Shown one piece after another: positions 22,960-35,270 of a stretch of 64,000 nt of DNA. The notes below the pieces were generated by a model that saw only the letters and a list, made by a program, of their open reading frames with translations, was not told the DNA's origin and made no database searches. The translations under genes were made by a program, and so were the position numbers. Source of the stretch: Mesotaenium endlicherianum (Eukaryota; Streptophyta; Zygnematophyceae; Zygnematales; Mesotaeniaceae); assembly GCA_009602735.1 (NCBI GenBank), contig WELA01003638.1:343606-407605 (forward strand), given 5' to 3'. Numbering within the stretch: the first letter of the stretch is position 1; the number at the start of each line of letters is the position of its first letter.

Positions 22960-23462
22960 TGTAGTGAAACAGATAGATAAAGTACTTAGTAAAACAGAAT
23001 ACTTTATCTATTCAAGACAAGGATCTTTGAACACAAGTGGTAGCTTCTTGAAAGAGAGATGGCTTCTTGAAAGTTAATATATTTCTGGATTTTGGCAAGT
23101 ACAAGAGTGATTCCCCAATGTCTTTCTATGTTCTAGCTCTTGTTTATATACTTGCTACATAAGTAATTTCTAGGAAGGTGTATGTTGATGTGTTGGCACC
23201 CAACACATCCCAAAACTTGCCACCTCTTTCTAGAATAATGTACACATGTCCTTTTGACCTAAAAATGGCACATCTGACTTTTGCCACATGGAGTTCTTCT
23301 AGGTCTTTCCTCTAACTTCGAAAATGCCTTGAAAGGTTCAAAGGACATGAACCAAGTTACTAGAGTACCTATTCACACTTGACTCCACACCATACTCCTT
23401 CAAAAGTATTTTAAAACATTAAAATATATGCAAACTAATGTATAATAACTCAAATCACTACA
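22960..23462 (-). mobile_element. Solo LTR of the element 3 family, reverse orientation
   Basis: 503 bases matching the reverse complement of the element 3 LTR (42967-43469) end to end, with few differences. It is bounded by TGTAGTGAAACAG and CAAATCACTACA and flanked by perfect 5-bp CTTGC duplications (22955-22959 and 23463-23467). It has the same length as the LTR of element 3. Confidence 0.95.
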
Positions 23463-23565
23463 CTTGCAGCTCTTGAAGGTCCAGTGTTAGAGTAGGGAAT
23501 TGTGGAATTTTATTCCCTAAGTCCCCTCCATCTGCGAGTTCCGGCCGATTGAATTCTGGCGCAGT

Positions 23566-24700
23566 TTACGTTTCCGCCTCAGCACCAGCTGGCTCCTCTA
23601 CTTCCGGTGGTGACGGTTCCCTGTCATCTTCTGTGTTGAGGTTGGCCATGTTGATAACAGCATGCTGCAGCGAGTGTGCCACTTGAGTCGCCTGCTCTTC
23701 TTTGCGTCGATCAGCATCTGCTTCTAGCAGCTGATCGATAATTTGCCTGGTGATTTTTCCAGCAATTAAGCAAACTGTCGCCATCTGGCGTTCTTCATTA
23801 GTCAGCTTTGCGTTGTCCTCTTGACGCCCTTATTCTTCCACCTCGTCGTACCTTTTGATAATCAGTTCCAGGCATGTAGTCTTTCCAGACTCTCCAGAGT
23901 TGGCAGATTTTTGGCTGCTTGCCTCGGCCCATTTGCCAATGTTGCACTGACGCTCATGATGATTTTGGTCATTTGACGGGCTTCTGTATGGAGTTCCATG
24001 TGACCATTCTTGTTCTGGTGAAGATGATAGGCAGCGTTGGTTAGCTTTCCAGTTACTCGAGCTTGCCTCCCAGTAATGTCCATTTCCGGTTGCCCGTGGA
24101 CTGGTATTTGTATCAGAATTTTTACCTTCTCCTCTTGGAGGAGTTTCCTCCTGTCTTGGTGGTTGTGGATGCATAGGTGTTTCATCCCTTTTGGGTTGTG
24201 ACCCTCTCAGCACCCCAGCTGGTGCCTCTGTTAGCCAAGGTGGCGAGGTTGACTCGTCGTCAATTTCTGGTTCTGATGGCACAGGAGAAGGAGCTTGAAC
24301 AACTGCTCCCTCGCCTGATGGTGGAGCCTCAGTGCTGGGGACTCCTTCGGGCATGGGCGTATTACCTCTTTCCAGAGCCACAGCTATTTGCCTATCTTTG
24401 TGCTCAATCAATTCACGGTAGCGCCCTAATTCAGCCATTCCGGCTTCTTTGAGTGGTGTGTGGGTACCTCTGGATTCTCCAACTGCATTTCTGGGCATAG
24501 GAGTTGTGTCCCGACGTTGCCGAACATTCCGTTCCACCCTCTGGTTTGAAGTAGGCACCACCCACCTTCTGCACATCATCGTCGGGAGCCTGGGCATGGG
24601 CTTGTTGGCAAAAGTCATTTGTTGCCAAGTCATAATGGTCTCCAGCAACCAAGTCATAGTGTGTTGCCCAATCATGTTGCCAAAGACCTTGGCTGCGCTA
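23566..24700 (-). pseudogene. Low-complexity linker after the element 2 methyltransferase
   Basis: Minus-strand coding-like sequence, rich in Pro, Ser, Glu and Thr (APSPVPSEPEIDDESTSPPW, HPQPPRQEETPPRGEGK), ends with a helical, acidic tail (QLLEADADRRKEEQATQVAH ... PPEVEEPAGAEAET). No domain is recognised. A purine-rich stretch follows on the minus strand (about 23545-23500). Confidence 0.5.
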
Positions 24701-25591
24701 GTCCTTCCCAATCTTGGAAGACGTTTACCACAATCGTGTCTGGGAGTTCCAAATAATTTTCCTTCTCCATAGCCCATGGTTCTCACCAAAGAGAGTCTGC
24801 AGCGAGATCTCTTACCATTCCAGCTCCTCCTTTCGTGAAAGCACGTGACTCTGCGTAAGCTGTGAAGGTAGGTAGAACCACTCTTGGTTGTCCCGGCTCA
24901 TGGATACTAAACTGCGAGTATGTATCTCTTCTGTGTACTGGTTTGGTGATTACTCCTAGTACTTCTCCCACGCTTCTTGCATTGGAGGGTCGTCGTGAAA
25001 GTGTCTCCATAGCTCTCAAATGTTTGATGGGCATACCATTCGTCCACAATATCCGGGCTCGTTGAGACAATCCTCCGTGCCTTGCATCGTTCAATAAAAC
25101 ATGATGGCCCAAAGTAGAATAAAAAATTAGCCACGGGGCTCCGAGCTTCATCTCCTCATAGACCAATCCTAGATGCGCATTCTCAATCACGTACACTGGT
25201 GGGTACTGTCGCTGTCGTTCCTGTAGTGACTGGATGATTTTCACCATCTTTCCCCAATGTTGCGTTTGGTGATCGCTGAAGCCCTTTCGGCTTCCAGCTT
25301 GAGAGAATGGCTGGCAAGGAAATCCGGCAAACACCCAATCAATCTCGTATGGGTACAAGCTTTCCAGTCTGACGTTCATAATGCATCCACCAGCCATGCG
25401 CTCCACCTGCTGCGTGGTAGGTGCCAAATTCTGAAAATCACATATTGTTTGTAATTGGCCCATTGCTTCCTGAAAAGCGCGAAAAGCGTCTTCATCAATA
25501 TCACATGAAGGACCTTTGATACCTTGATGCCTCTTTGGATCAGCGCAGTAGTGCCCGATCCCAGTCCTCCAAGTAGTTCCAGCACCGTCAC
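24700..25591 (-). pseudogene. C5 cytosine DNA methyltransferase domain of element 2
   Basis: Minus strand, in order: motif I VLELLGGLGSGTTALIQRG; a region with YPYEIDWV; motif IV FAGFPCQPFSQAGSRKGF with the classic Pro-Cys-Gln catalytic box (about 25330-25275); motif VI VYVIENAHLG (about 25195-25160); motif VIII GGLSQRARILWTNGMP (about 25075-25030). A late block RALTKGGAGMVRDL...GYGEG recalls motifs IX-X. The PCQPFS box sets it apart from the WECQGFS enzyme of element 1. It follows the protease, a different place from element 1, where it precedes RT. The methyltransferase assignment is firm; activity of this copy is unlikely. Confidence 0.85.
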
Positions 25592-25764
25592 TCCAGTCTC
25601 TCAAAATGGACTTTCCATCTTGACAGTCGCTTGAGGTATCGGCTCCACCCCTGGCATCAGGTTCAGTGCTGAAGTAACCGGATAAGGTACGGGTAGTAGC
25701 TCTTGCGAGCCACAATCCAGGTTACTCACTGCTTCTAGTTGTGCCATCCTGTCTGGCTGCCAAA

Positions 25765-26899
25765 TCAAGAGTAGTGGCATGTTAATACTGGAATTTTTGG
25801 CTCCTCCTTCTTCGTCAGCGTGTCATAGAGTTTTGGGTACTCGGTGGTGGCGCAATTGTCCAAGATTCCGTAACTTGCCTCACTGTAGCACACCATTTTT
25901 ATAGGAATTTTGCCTGCTGGTTGCCTATCAATTTGCTGGTAGGTTACTTTCTGCTTCCGCAGATCAATAACCATGCCGAGAGGGATCAGAGCTTTTGTCC
26001 CTAACAACACGTCATAGTTCTCGGCCTCCGTCACTGTGCATTCAATCCACAATGACACCTCTCTCCTCAGGTTTCCCCGAGTTAACTATGGTTCTCACTG
26101 GCTTGCGTGTGACCCCGCAAGACTTGGTGATTTGCCCCGATGCAGTCCTCAAGTGGAAAGGACTCTCTTTCAGGTCCCTTGCAGTCAATCTTAGGACCTT
26201 CACGGCTCGTCTTCTCAGGATAGCTGATTGTGCACCTGTATCCAACAAAATGTTGGGGGCAGGCTTGTTGTTGAATTTCAGCGCACCTTCCTTATTCTGC
26301 ACCCTCACAGTGCCAAAATTTGTTGGCAATGAGGCGCTATTCGCACCTTCCTCAGCTATATCCAGCTGCTGCTTGGCCTCTTTGATCGTGAAAGGGAATG
26401 CGATTTTATGCTGAATTCGATTTTCCATAAGTGCTTTCAGCTTATCCAAGGAGAAACTGAAGGCCTTGCGCGACCCAATCTTTGCATGGCGTAACTGTGC
26501 GATCTCATCCTCATCTTGAGTGATCTGAAAGGTCTGAGAAAGCTTCCTAGCATTCCTTGGTACCAAACGATCATGATCCGCACGCTCACTGGCTATTACA
26601 ATTGCTACCTTCTCCGGCATCAACTTCTCGCCTTTGCAGACGGCTCTCTCGGCCATATCTGCATCATAATAGACATTAGGCGCGTTTAGCCTTGCAAATT
26701 GAGCTTTCAGCTCTGCTATTTCGGCACTCGTGGCATCAAACTTCTGTTTGCCCTTTCGATTGCCAAAGTTATTCTTTTCTTTCCTTTTCTCTTTCGTGGC
26801 AGCATTAGCCCAAGGTGGCTTTAGATGTCTCACTCCTTCGTAAACTCTGGCTGGAGTCGGAGCCTTCCACAGGCTCCACAGGATGATATATCGTTCCAC
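25765..26899 (-). pseudogene. Gag C-terminus and aspartic protease of element 2
   Basis: A lysine-rich, helical gag-like part (IAELKAQFARLNAPN, RKLSQTFQITQDEDEIAQLR) is followed by a retropepsin with active-site NILLDTGAQSAILRRR (about 26265-26215) and the later block YDVLLGTKALIPLGMVIDL. The protease would cut the element's polyprotein. No zinc knuckle is seen. Confidence 0.75.
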
Positions 26900-27596
26900 T
26901 TCTCAACTGCATATACAGTTGAATTTCTCCGGGTCTCCTTCCAGGATGAACATCGGCAGCCTTCACAGGCCTCAGTCTCTAATTCGCTTGGGAATTCTTA
27001 TTCACCTGAACCAATCAACTGAAGTTCTCAGAAGTAAGACAGAAGTGCCTTACTTCCAAATAGGCTTTCGCCAAGTTGATGGCTTAATCAAGTGAATAGA
27101 TTGTAGTTTGCAAAAATTGCATTTAAGCAGATTAGCACCAGCAATATTAATGTTTCAGAGAAAGGCGCCTTTCAAGCTTTTGCTTAACTTCACAACGTCA
27201 CAGCTTACAAAACTCTGAACTTATGACTCTACTGCCGGCTTGAGTTGAGCTCTTTGCCCGACGCCTTGCCTTAGCAATTTCTACTGCTGGCTAAGCTCAC
27301 TCAGTTCTTCACTGGGAGCTTCAAACGCTAATTCTGCTCTTGCTAACAGCAATTCGACAATTAAGATTTATGAGAACTTGGAAACTAACACAGCACTCAC
27401 CATTTTATGTGTTCTCGCACACCTGTGGTGTTTGATTTGATGTTTGTGCTACATCTCCTAGCAGATTCTATGTTGTAAGCTCTCGCTTCTGGCTATCAGA
27501 GATTCCTCTTAAGATCTCCTTACTCCTAACTTTTCTATGATACACAAAGAGGGAAATCTTCGAGCGTCGGCTGGAGCGTGCCTCCTAAAATCTCCT
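26900..27596. other. Leader-like stretch between element 2 and repeat C
   Basis: No supported gene. By position it could be the untranslated leader of element 2 on the minus strand. Confidence 0.35.
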
Positions 27597-27635
27597 ATGG
27601 CCTTGGGAACTCCTTTTTCTTCGCGCCCTTCTCTT

Positions 27636-27680
<45 letters not shown>

Positions 27681-27755
27681 NNNNNNNNNNNNNNNNNNNN
27701 NNNNNNNNNNNNNNNNNNNNNNNNNNNNNNNNNNNNNNNNNNNNNNNNNNNNNNN

Positions 27756-27833
<78 letters not shown>

Positions 27834-28462
27834 CGCTTCTTCCGCTTCACTGGAATGTGGGTGGCAAGAATGAGGCAGATGCGTGCAACTCTCGTGTTTT
27901 ATCCAAGCACCACGCATGCGAAATTCTCTCCCTCGAGAGCTTCCATGGTGCGTCTTCTTCCACCGAGTCATGCATGTAACCTCGAGCTTACCGCTCGGTC
28001 GTTTTAGCTCGTCAATTAGCATGCAGGGCTGTGTGACGTTAGCGACCCACGCCCTTTGGCTGGCTGCTTAAGTCGTGGCAGCCTCGGCCCGAGTCCAGCG
28101 ACTGAGAGCGACGTCCAGTCAGCGCTTGTGCTCCTTATGACGCCTGCATGTCTGGAGTGTAGTCAGTGTTGCGGCTGACTGGGCGTCTTCACATGGTCAC
28201 TTGACCATGTCAGCTTCTCAGCTGAGCTGTACAGTCTTGCGGCCTCGGCTTGGTCAGCTGTCCAGCTGACTGGGCCGTCAATCCCCGCTTCACCCCTGAG
28301 GGTCGGGGTCAATCTATCTGTCAATCTGCACGTGTCCTGTGCCAAGGCTGATCTGTCGGTGGTCAATTAGTGGACCTGTGGTCAACGTTGACTACCGTAC
28401 CTGGGCGGTCGTAACTTGCGTTACGCGTGAGACGCCGTCAAATGGATAGTAGTCGCTACACG
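27597..28462. repeat. Repeat C, right copy, with (CT)n and assembly gap
   Basis: Matches 13550-14246 in the same orientation (GGCCTTGGGAACTCCTTT ... GGTGGTCAAT...TTGACT). The (CT) stretch is short in the left copy but long here, and it brackets a 75-N gap (27681-27755), so its true length is unknown. Probable old LTR. Confidence 0.65.
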
Positions 28463-30917
28463 TCACGGTGCACACTCAATCAATATACGTAAAGATTATG
28501 AAATTATTCTTCGAATCAAACTAAGACAATATTTGGAAAGAGCCATGTGGTGTGTATCGTCGTCAAAGTCAGCTGTCGAGAGTAGTATAGCCTTACCAAG
28601 GACAACTGCCGCCTATGATCTCTATCGATCTTTGCATGGTTGCTACTTTGTGCTACTGTGCAGCGTGCAGTGTGTGCTCCATTCAACTCATTCAACCTGC
28701 ATTCAACCGCTCCGGCCTATCTGGGCCCACCTCGGCCCCCCAGGCAGCCCCCAGGTCCCCCACTGCTAACGTGCCCTAACGACTCTTGCTGCAGACGTCA
28801 CGTCGGTCTAACGAGCTTGCAAAGACACAAAAGTGACGCAAAGACAATCCTTACACGCGTCTAGGAGCGTTTTTAAGTTGCTAACACCATGGCAAGCTGA
28901 GAGAGGCTGGTCTGAGTGGGTCTGAGGGCTACGAGAGCTGGTCTTCCCAGGCATTTCCAGGTACTCTCCTCTGTACCTTTCAAGCGATTAACTCGATTTC
29001 AGCTCGTTATGCTACCTAAACCGAAGTTAACGCTTCCGATTGACTGCAAATCGCCTCGCGTGTGGCGTTGTCAGAAAAGTTTTGGACATCCTAGCTCGGC
29101 CGAAGCCCTTTGCGCCAGGTCAGAAATGAGCGCAGGTCAGCGCAGGTAATCTCCTTTTCTCGGTGGCTTGAAGAGGGCAGTAGCCCAGTCTGGCTGAGTA
29201 CATTGAATGAAGACGTGAAATTGACTGCCCAAAAACCATACCAAAGATGTGCTTTTGGCTGAGGTGGACGGGGCAGCAGAAGTCAAAATTCGGAGTGCTA
29301 GTTGCCTTCAATTTTATTAGAGACGACGCTGTTGTGCGTTGCCACCACACTGCTTTGTTAAGGGTATCACATCAGTTACCACGTTAACATGAAGTTTGGC
29401 ATACAATACTTCTAAGAAACAGACTTGAGTTTTCGAAAGGATTGACAGAGTCGTTTCGAATGAGTTGTCCTACTCTCAAGGTATGTCGATCTCCTATCAT
29501 AAAGATGCGTATGTTGTCCCCTTTGGCGGAGTGGCAAGCGGTGATGGTGCATCAGTCAGTTATCTATTGTTATCAACGCTGAGAAAAAGAACAAGCCAAT
29601 TTACTGTATCCGTGACGCGAGTTATCTTAGATCACTGCCTACCTAACTTCGATATAAATATGTCAGTTGAGCGACTAGTAGAAGGTGATTGTATGCATTA
29701 GAGGTGGTGCTTCGGAGCTGCATTATGCAGTGGCGCGCGATTTTTGAGGAGATGCATAATTCGTATTGCGTGTAGGCTTCGTGCAGTGGATGCTCAACTC
29801 TGGGGTGGTGGTGCAGTATATATGCCCTCGAAAATGTTGTGACTTGTAGAAAACACGTCGTTTGATACATTTCCTCGGCACTGATGCCATCTGCTAGTAC
29901 TTTAACAGCTTCGACTCAGTCAATTGAGCAGCTAGAACTGTGAGTGCATGATCTGAAATGATGTCCTGTCCAAGGATTATCAAGCCTCTGAGTACCGACT
30001 TCATGTGCATGCTGCTTGCTCCCAAGCTGTTGCAGATAGCCACTACCAACGAGTTATGTCAGTAGCACCTGCTATGCAAGTCCTCAGTTCTGAAAGCTAC
30101 CTGTGCTGTGTATCCTGCACTCGTGATATGTGCAGGGACCTTAGCAGCCAATTTTAAAGAATAGATGCACAAGGCTTGAAATCCATCGTGCAGAAAAGGA
30201 GCGCAGTTTTTAGAGCGCAGGCATATTTCAGCTACCGCTCACAAACTTTCACGCGGCGCACGGTGTTCAGTGTACACTGATCTAGCTATCGCTGCAGCCG
30301 ACAAAGTATTCTGGCCCTTCCAAAGTTAGGTGCACCAGGAAGGTGCAGAGCTTTTGGAAGTGCGAGCAGCTTGTACTGCCTTTGTTGAGGGCTTGCAGTC
30401 TAGAGCTAGACTCTTGACAGCTGCCCTATGACCTTGAAAGAGGTGTAACCTGTGGTGCCATCAAGCTAGCGCTGGAGTATGTGGCACCTCTGGCTCAATC
30501 TGCTGCCTAACCCATAGGTCTGCGGCTGCGGTTGCAGAAACTCTCACTTGCTTATATGAGCCAATGTCACCAGAAGCCAGGGTTGACACAGCTACCAGTC
30601 ACAGTAATCGGAGGTATAGCAGACCTTAGGCCAGTATATCTGGCAGTGCCACGTATAAAAGCTTCATATTGGAGTGCTAGCTCTCAAAGACGAGTATTTG
30701 AACCCATCCGTAGCACGGCCTTCAGCTAGTAACTCCTTCTGCCGGATGCCTCCTGATCACTAGTCGACGTATGCAAGTCATGACTTAGGTGAGCAGGCAG
30801 CACACTTTTATTCGGTATAGATACAGTACTCGGCGCTGTCTGCAGAGACAGCCGGCTCGCAGCCAACGGGGCGCCCGATTGGCGAACCTGCTGACATCCA
30901 GCAGCTAGAGGCCGGTG
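28463..30917. other. Intergenic, unassigned
   Basis: About 2.4 kb between repeat C and the ZF-HD gene. Short open frames on both strands show no recognisable motif. The last few hundred bases should hold the ZF-HD promoter and 5' leader. Confidence 0.4.
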
Positions 30918-33085
30918 ATGCCCATGCTGGAGATACTGACAGCTCTGCAGAGCAACCTCAAGCGCTGCGCCACGAGTAGGTCCAAGCTTCAGGCGCTCTC
31001 CCAGGCCATGCACAGCGCGCGAAGCGGAGCCGGATCTGCCAGCCACCCCTCGCCTCCCATCTCCGACGGCTACCTGGCACAGCACGCGCATCTGCGCAGC
31101 CACCACCAGGGGCAGCATGGAGCGGGAAGCGGGGCTCCGACTGCTCGCCACGGAATGGGCCAACAGCCGGCGCCCTCATCCACACATACCCACGTGCAGT
31201 TTCACTACAGGTGAGAGACCACCCTTTGAGAGTTGGTCCTACCATAGTGGTTTGGTCAGTGCCAGCCATACATGCCTTTCTTGATCCTCTACGTGCTGAG
31301 AGCTAGAGAGAGCGCAAACAACATAGCGGAGCAGCAATAGTTAGCTGTAGGCTCAAACCGTGCGGAGATTCTTGACCTCTATGTGGTTGCTAGGACTACA
31401 TATACCCGTAGGCCTCTAGAGCGGCAGTACATCTAAGGCTCCAAGTACATGTGTGCATGCGTGCAACTCGTTGCTTCAGGACATAATGTATTCCATTGTC
31501 AGGACCCAATCAGGTGAGCTGAGCAGCCTACTCATGCCCGTGATTGGTCGCATGCGCTTGCAGGGACTGCCAGCGGAACGTGGCAGCATCCATGGGCGGC
31601 TGCGCGGTGGACGGCTGCGGGGAGTTCATGCCGGCCGGCGAGGAGGGCACACCCGCAGCCCTCCGCTGCGCCGCCTGCGAGTGCCACAGGAGCTTCCACC
31701 GCCGCGTGGAGGACCGCGCACCCCGCAGCACTCTGGCCCACCTCCCCAGCAGCAGCTCCATGGAGAGTGTGCCCGACCTCATGCTGCTAGGGCCCCAGCT
31801 GGCGGCGGCGGCTGCGGCGGCCGAGTCCACCGGCGGGCCGGACAGCGAGAAGAGGCTGAACCAGCTGGCGTCACTGACGGAGCGGTCGCTGCAGGCGCTG
31901 GAGCACAATGCCCGGGTGATGATGGCAACGGCCGAGAGCCTCAAGGTGCTGCAGCACAAGCATAGCCAGAGGGTCCACGGGGGCCAGCACCCCCATCCTC
32001 CTGCCGACCAGTGTACCACTGCTGCCGCATCCATTGGTGCACCCCAGCCAGGTCAGCATTAGCTTCTTTGCATCTAACACACACTCTCTCTCTCCCTATC
32101 TCTCTCTCTCTCCCAAACCCGTGCGTGCCACAACGGGCATACTTGTTGGCGAGGTGTGATGTATTAGCGTGCTCCGTCGCCGCTTCAATCATCACAGTCG
32201 CTCACCAGGCAGACGGTTGATCCAGGAGTAGCCATTATTGAATGCTTGATTCTGCAACCTTGGAACAGATCATCTCACAGGCACCTGGCTTCATTTTCTA
32301 ACATCCTGTGCTCTGTCTGTCGATGTTCCAGGTTACTGGGGGAGGAACGACAACCACGGTGGCGCAGCAGAGGGCGCCTACTTTGGTGTGGACGAGGGAT
32401 GGACAGGCGGCGAGTTTTCTGGTGGTCTGGGGTGCTCCCAGCTGATTGATGGCCTTCCCTCACAGGTAAATGTTGCACAGCACGGTTACCTGGGCTAGCC
32501 TGTGCCGTGCTCGCTATTCTGTGACGCAATGAGATTTGTGTTTTGCCACATGATGTATCACAATGACCTTCTTTTCCAGGATTTGGCACAAGGGCCCAAC
32601 AGCCCTTTTCATCGTTATCATTTGCCTCTACATCTGTCAAGAGAGCCAGGAGGACAATGAGTTGAGGTGGATATGATTGCCCTGTACCTACACAATGGTC
32701 CAGGTGATGTTAAATTGTATTGGTCCTGACGGCTTTCGTTTGTCCATTGCTGTTTTTTTGCTCGATGCAGGGCCACTCTGTCGGGGGCAAGTCAGGAGGC
32801 GACGGTGTGATGGGCTATGCAGGGGCGGTGACAGATCCGTCACGCGAGTATGCGATGGGAGGGCACGCCAAGAAGAAGCGGAAGCGCACGAAGATCAGCG
32901 ATGAGCAGAAGGAGAAGCTCGCCGTGTTTGCTCAGAGAGTCGGCTGGACGGTGGTGGGTCAGCAGAAAGAAGAGATTGACGCCGCGTGTGCCGAGATTGG
33001 CATCGAGCCCAAGACGCTGCGGTACTGGATACACAACAGCAAGCAAAAGGCCAAGAAGCAGGAGCCATCGGAGCCGTCCACATGA
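30918..33085 (+). CDS. Zinc-finger homeodomain (ZF-HD) transcription factor, four exons
   Basis: Model: join(30918..31210, 31564..32051, 32332..32465, 32771..33085), 409 residues, all borders GT-AG, phases consistent. Exon 1 encodes a Ser/His/Gly-rich leader. The splice joins VQFHYR to [12 protein letters not shown], which opens the ZF-HD dimerisation finger (about residues 96-148; [33 protein letters not shown]). A Gln/Ala-rich middle ([25 protein letters not shown]) follows. The ZF-HD-type homeodomain is at about 338-400 ([25 protein letters not shown]-like QRVGWTV, and helix 3 [13 protein letters not shown]). These proteins bind DNA as dimers in the nucleus. Flowering-plant members are mostly intronless, unlike this one. 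Where the family has NHAA...GGHAVDGC, this protein has NVAA...GGCAVDGC. A skipped open stretch at 32580-32660 might be an alternative exon. Confidence 0.9.
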
Positions 33086-34054
33086 AGCAGGACAACACCG
33101 CTGAGTCACTGAGCCACTGCCAGAAGAGCACCACAGCTGGAAGCCAGCTGAGTGGCGCCATGCGTGCACACTGAGCGCCGCAGCTCAAGCAGGGAGTCAC
33201 GAGACTCGATAGCCCTAGTTCGAAGAGGTCACGCCTAACTTATTTACTTTTCAAGCCCCTTCAGGTACGTGCATAAGCCAGCAGGGCATTTGCGCCAGCA
33301 GCTAGAGTACAACCTTTCTTGTATACTTGTAGGAGGTAGCGACCAGAAGCATTTTGACATGGTAATGCAACAGCCCGGAAGCACTCAATGCCTCACTCTG
33401 AGATCAGATGTCAGGCCGGCCATGTAGGGCTTGTAGTACCATTGACGTGTGCCATGTGTGCCAAGTGGCGCATCTTGCACGCTAAGCTTACCGCCTTCAG
33501 CGTTTTTACCTCAGCTGGGGGAAGAGGACCAGTAGTGAGGTTGCAATCATGGCAAGCTTCTGTTACATGATGTGTAGGCTCTTTTCCTTTCTCCCCCCAG
33601 CCCTCTTGTCCCTGTTCCAGAAACCCCCCAAGCGAGCTTGACAGCCTTGTAGCTCCAAGTGTGGAGGAAAGATGTACTGGTTTCCAGCCCCAATAAGCTG
33701 GTTGTAATTTGCCAAGCTTCGACAACAGTAAGCTTTTTTTTGGTCTATGAGTGAGCCCACGGGACCTTTGAACCCAGGGTGTGCATGTCTTCAACTTCAT
33801 CGGGTCCACAAGATTACTTCCTGGCCAGACTAGATGACGAAGAAGCCTGAGTTGGACCTTGGAAGGGCGTCTACTGCTGCTGGTGAGGTGTGACCAATGT
33901 TGGCACGAATTTGTTCCCACACCAGCAACAAGTACAATCAAGAGCATCAATTGTTACGGAAAATGGCAGCCAAGCTTGTCCCAGGAGGACGAGTGGGGAG
34001 GTGATCAATGAAGTATTTCTTTATTACAGTATTTGAGGACTATACAATGTAATT
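33086..34054. other. Intergenic between ZF-HD gene and minus-strand gene
   Basis: Holds the 3' ends of two converging genes. A 179-residue minus-strand open frame (33411-33950) shows no domain and unconvincing composition. Confidence 0.4.
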
Positions 34055-35218
34055 CTAACTGCCAGAGCTCTTCTTCCTCTTCTTCTTCTTCTTCTGCTCC
34101 TGACAAGCAGAAGCAACTCCTTCCTGCACCACAGGTGCATGGTCCTCCTCTGCAGCTTCGTCGCTCTTGGGTCCTGCACATCTCTTGCATTTTATCAATG
34201 TATCCCCTGTCAACATCTGGAAATTGGGCATAGAACCTACCAACGACGTCGGTGGAACAGATAAATATGAGGTTATTCAATACAAGTGGTTGCAGAAGCA
34301 CAGGCAAAGGATAGTCCAAGTGGCCCCCACAAGCAGACCCGGCAAGACAAGCAGAGTCTGACAATTTTCAGGTGCTTCCTGGCGCATCCTCAATTTACCG
34401 GCTTGAGGTTCACAGGTTTTGGGTCTGAGCTATTTCCACCACACACGGGACATACACAGAGCAATGCCTGTAAGAGCTCGCCACAACTCGGGTACGGCAT
34501 GTAATGCAAGGCTGTTGATTGGGCTCTTATGTGTGGAGAGCCCAAGCGCGGGCAGTCAAAGGCCTCACTCTTTTTCTTCTTTGAAGAAGGTTTCTCCTTC
34601 CTGCTTGAAGCTGCTGGCGTTGACGCGCGATCGTGCTCTGCTTTCAGGACAGCCAGGGCTATGTTGAACTCCTCTTCCTCTTCCTCCTCCTCCCCCCCTC
34701 CCTCCTCATTCTGGCCCGCATACTGTTCGTGGCGTGCTTGGTGCTGAGCTTGCTGTGGCGTCGAGGGGGGAGCAGGCACATCCGCGCATCGCGCAATAGT
34801 CACCACGCGCACAAGCTCGCCCACTGCACAGAGAAGCCAGAGAGCCAACATACTGCTTTCAAGCTAAAAGTCATAATGCCCACCAAGGGTGCTGCATTTG
34901 GACAAGATCTCACGAGCAGGGCGTACACAAAACACCCCCACATTAGGATCGACTAATTTACGAAGCTGCCCGACTCAAGACGCTGCCAACTTATTGTGGG
35001 CACTGTTTCTCAGAAGGTGGTCTGCAGGCGCGCAAACTTGAGTATAACAGGTAGTGGACAGATTAGCACCCCTACACCCTCAGCTAATAACCTGGACCGC
35101 TGAACTCTAAACTACTTGAGGCAAGAAGAATGCACAACTTCAAGTTGTCCTTGCCACAACCCTCCACAGCATGTAACATCACACAAAGCGGCAGCCTGTT
35201 ACACACACACACACACAC

Positions 35219-35270
<52 letters not shown>

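Larger units (their letters stand above)
14838..26899 (-). mobile_element. Element 2: old minus-strand Ty3/gypsy composite with DNA methyltransferase and PHD finger
   Basis: Read on the minus strand: gag C-terminus and protease (26899-25765), DNA methyltransferase (about 25591-24700), low-complexity linker (to 23566), unrelated sequence and a solo LTR, linker (about 21250-20195), RT (from 19969), RNase H, integrase, PHD finger (about 15090-14947), and a purine-rich tract (14871-14838 on the minus strand). It is clearly old: three solo LTRs have landed in it and it carries many interruptions, probably a dozen or more. It may be one element, or two neighbouring remnants (a gag-PR-DNMT arm and an RT-IN-PHD arm), because 2.6 kb of non-coding sequence separates the arms. 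Repeat C copies flank the whole. Confidence 0.7.

Noticed and set aside
27509-28022. Ser-Leu and Arg-Glu repeat frames across the N gap
   Set aside because: They come from a (CT)n tract with a 75-N gap.
33411-33950. 179-residue minus-strand frame as a gene
   Set aside because: No domain, no splice support, and composition like random frame in intergenic DNA.
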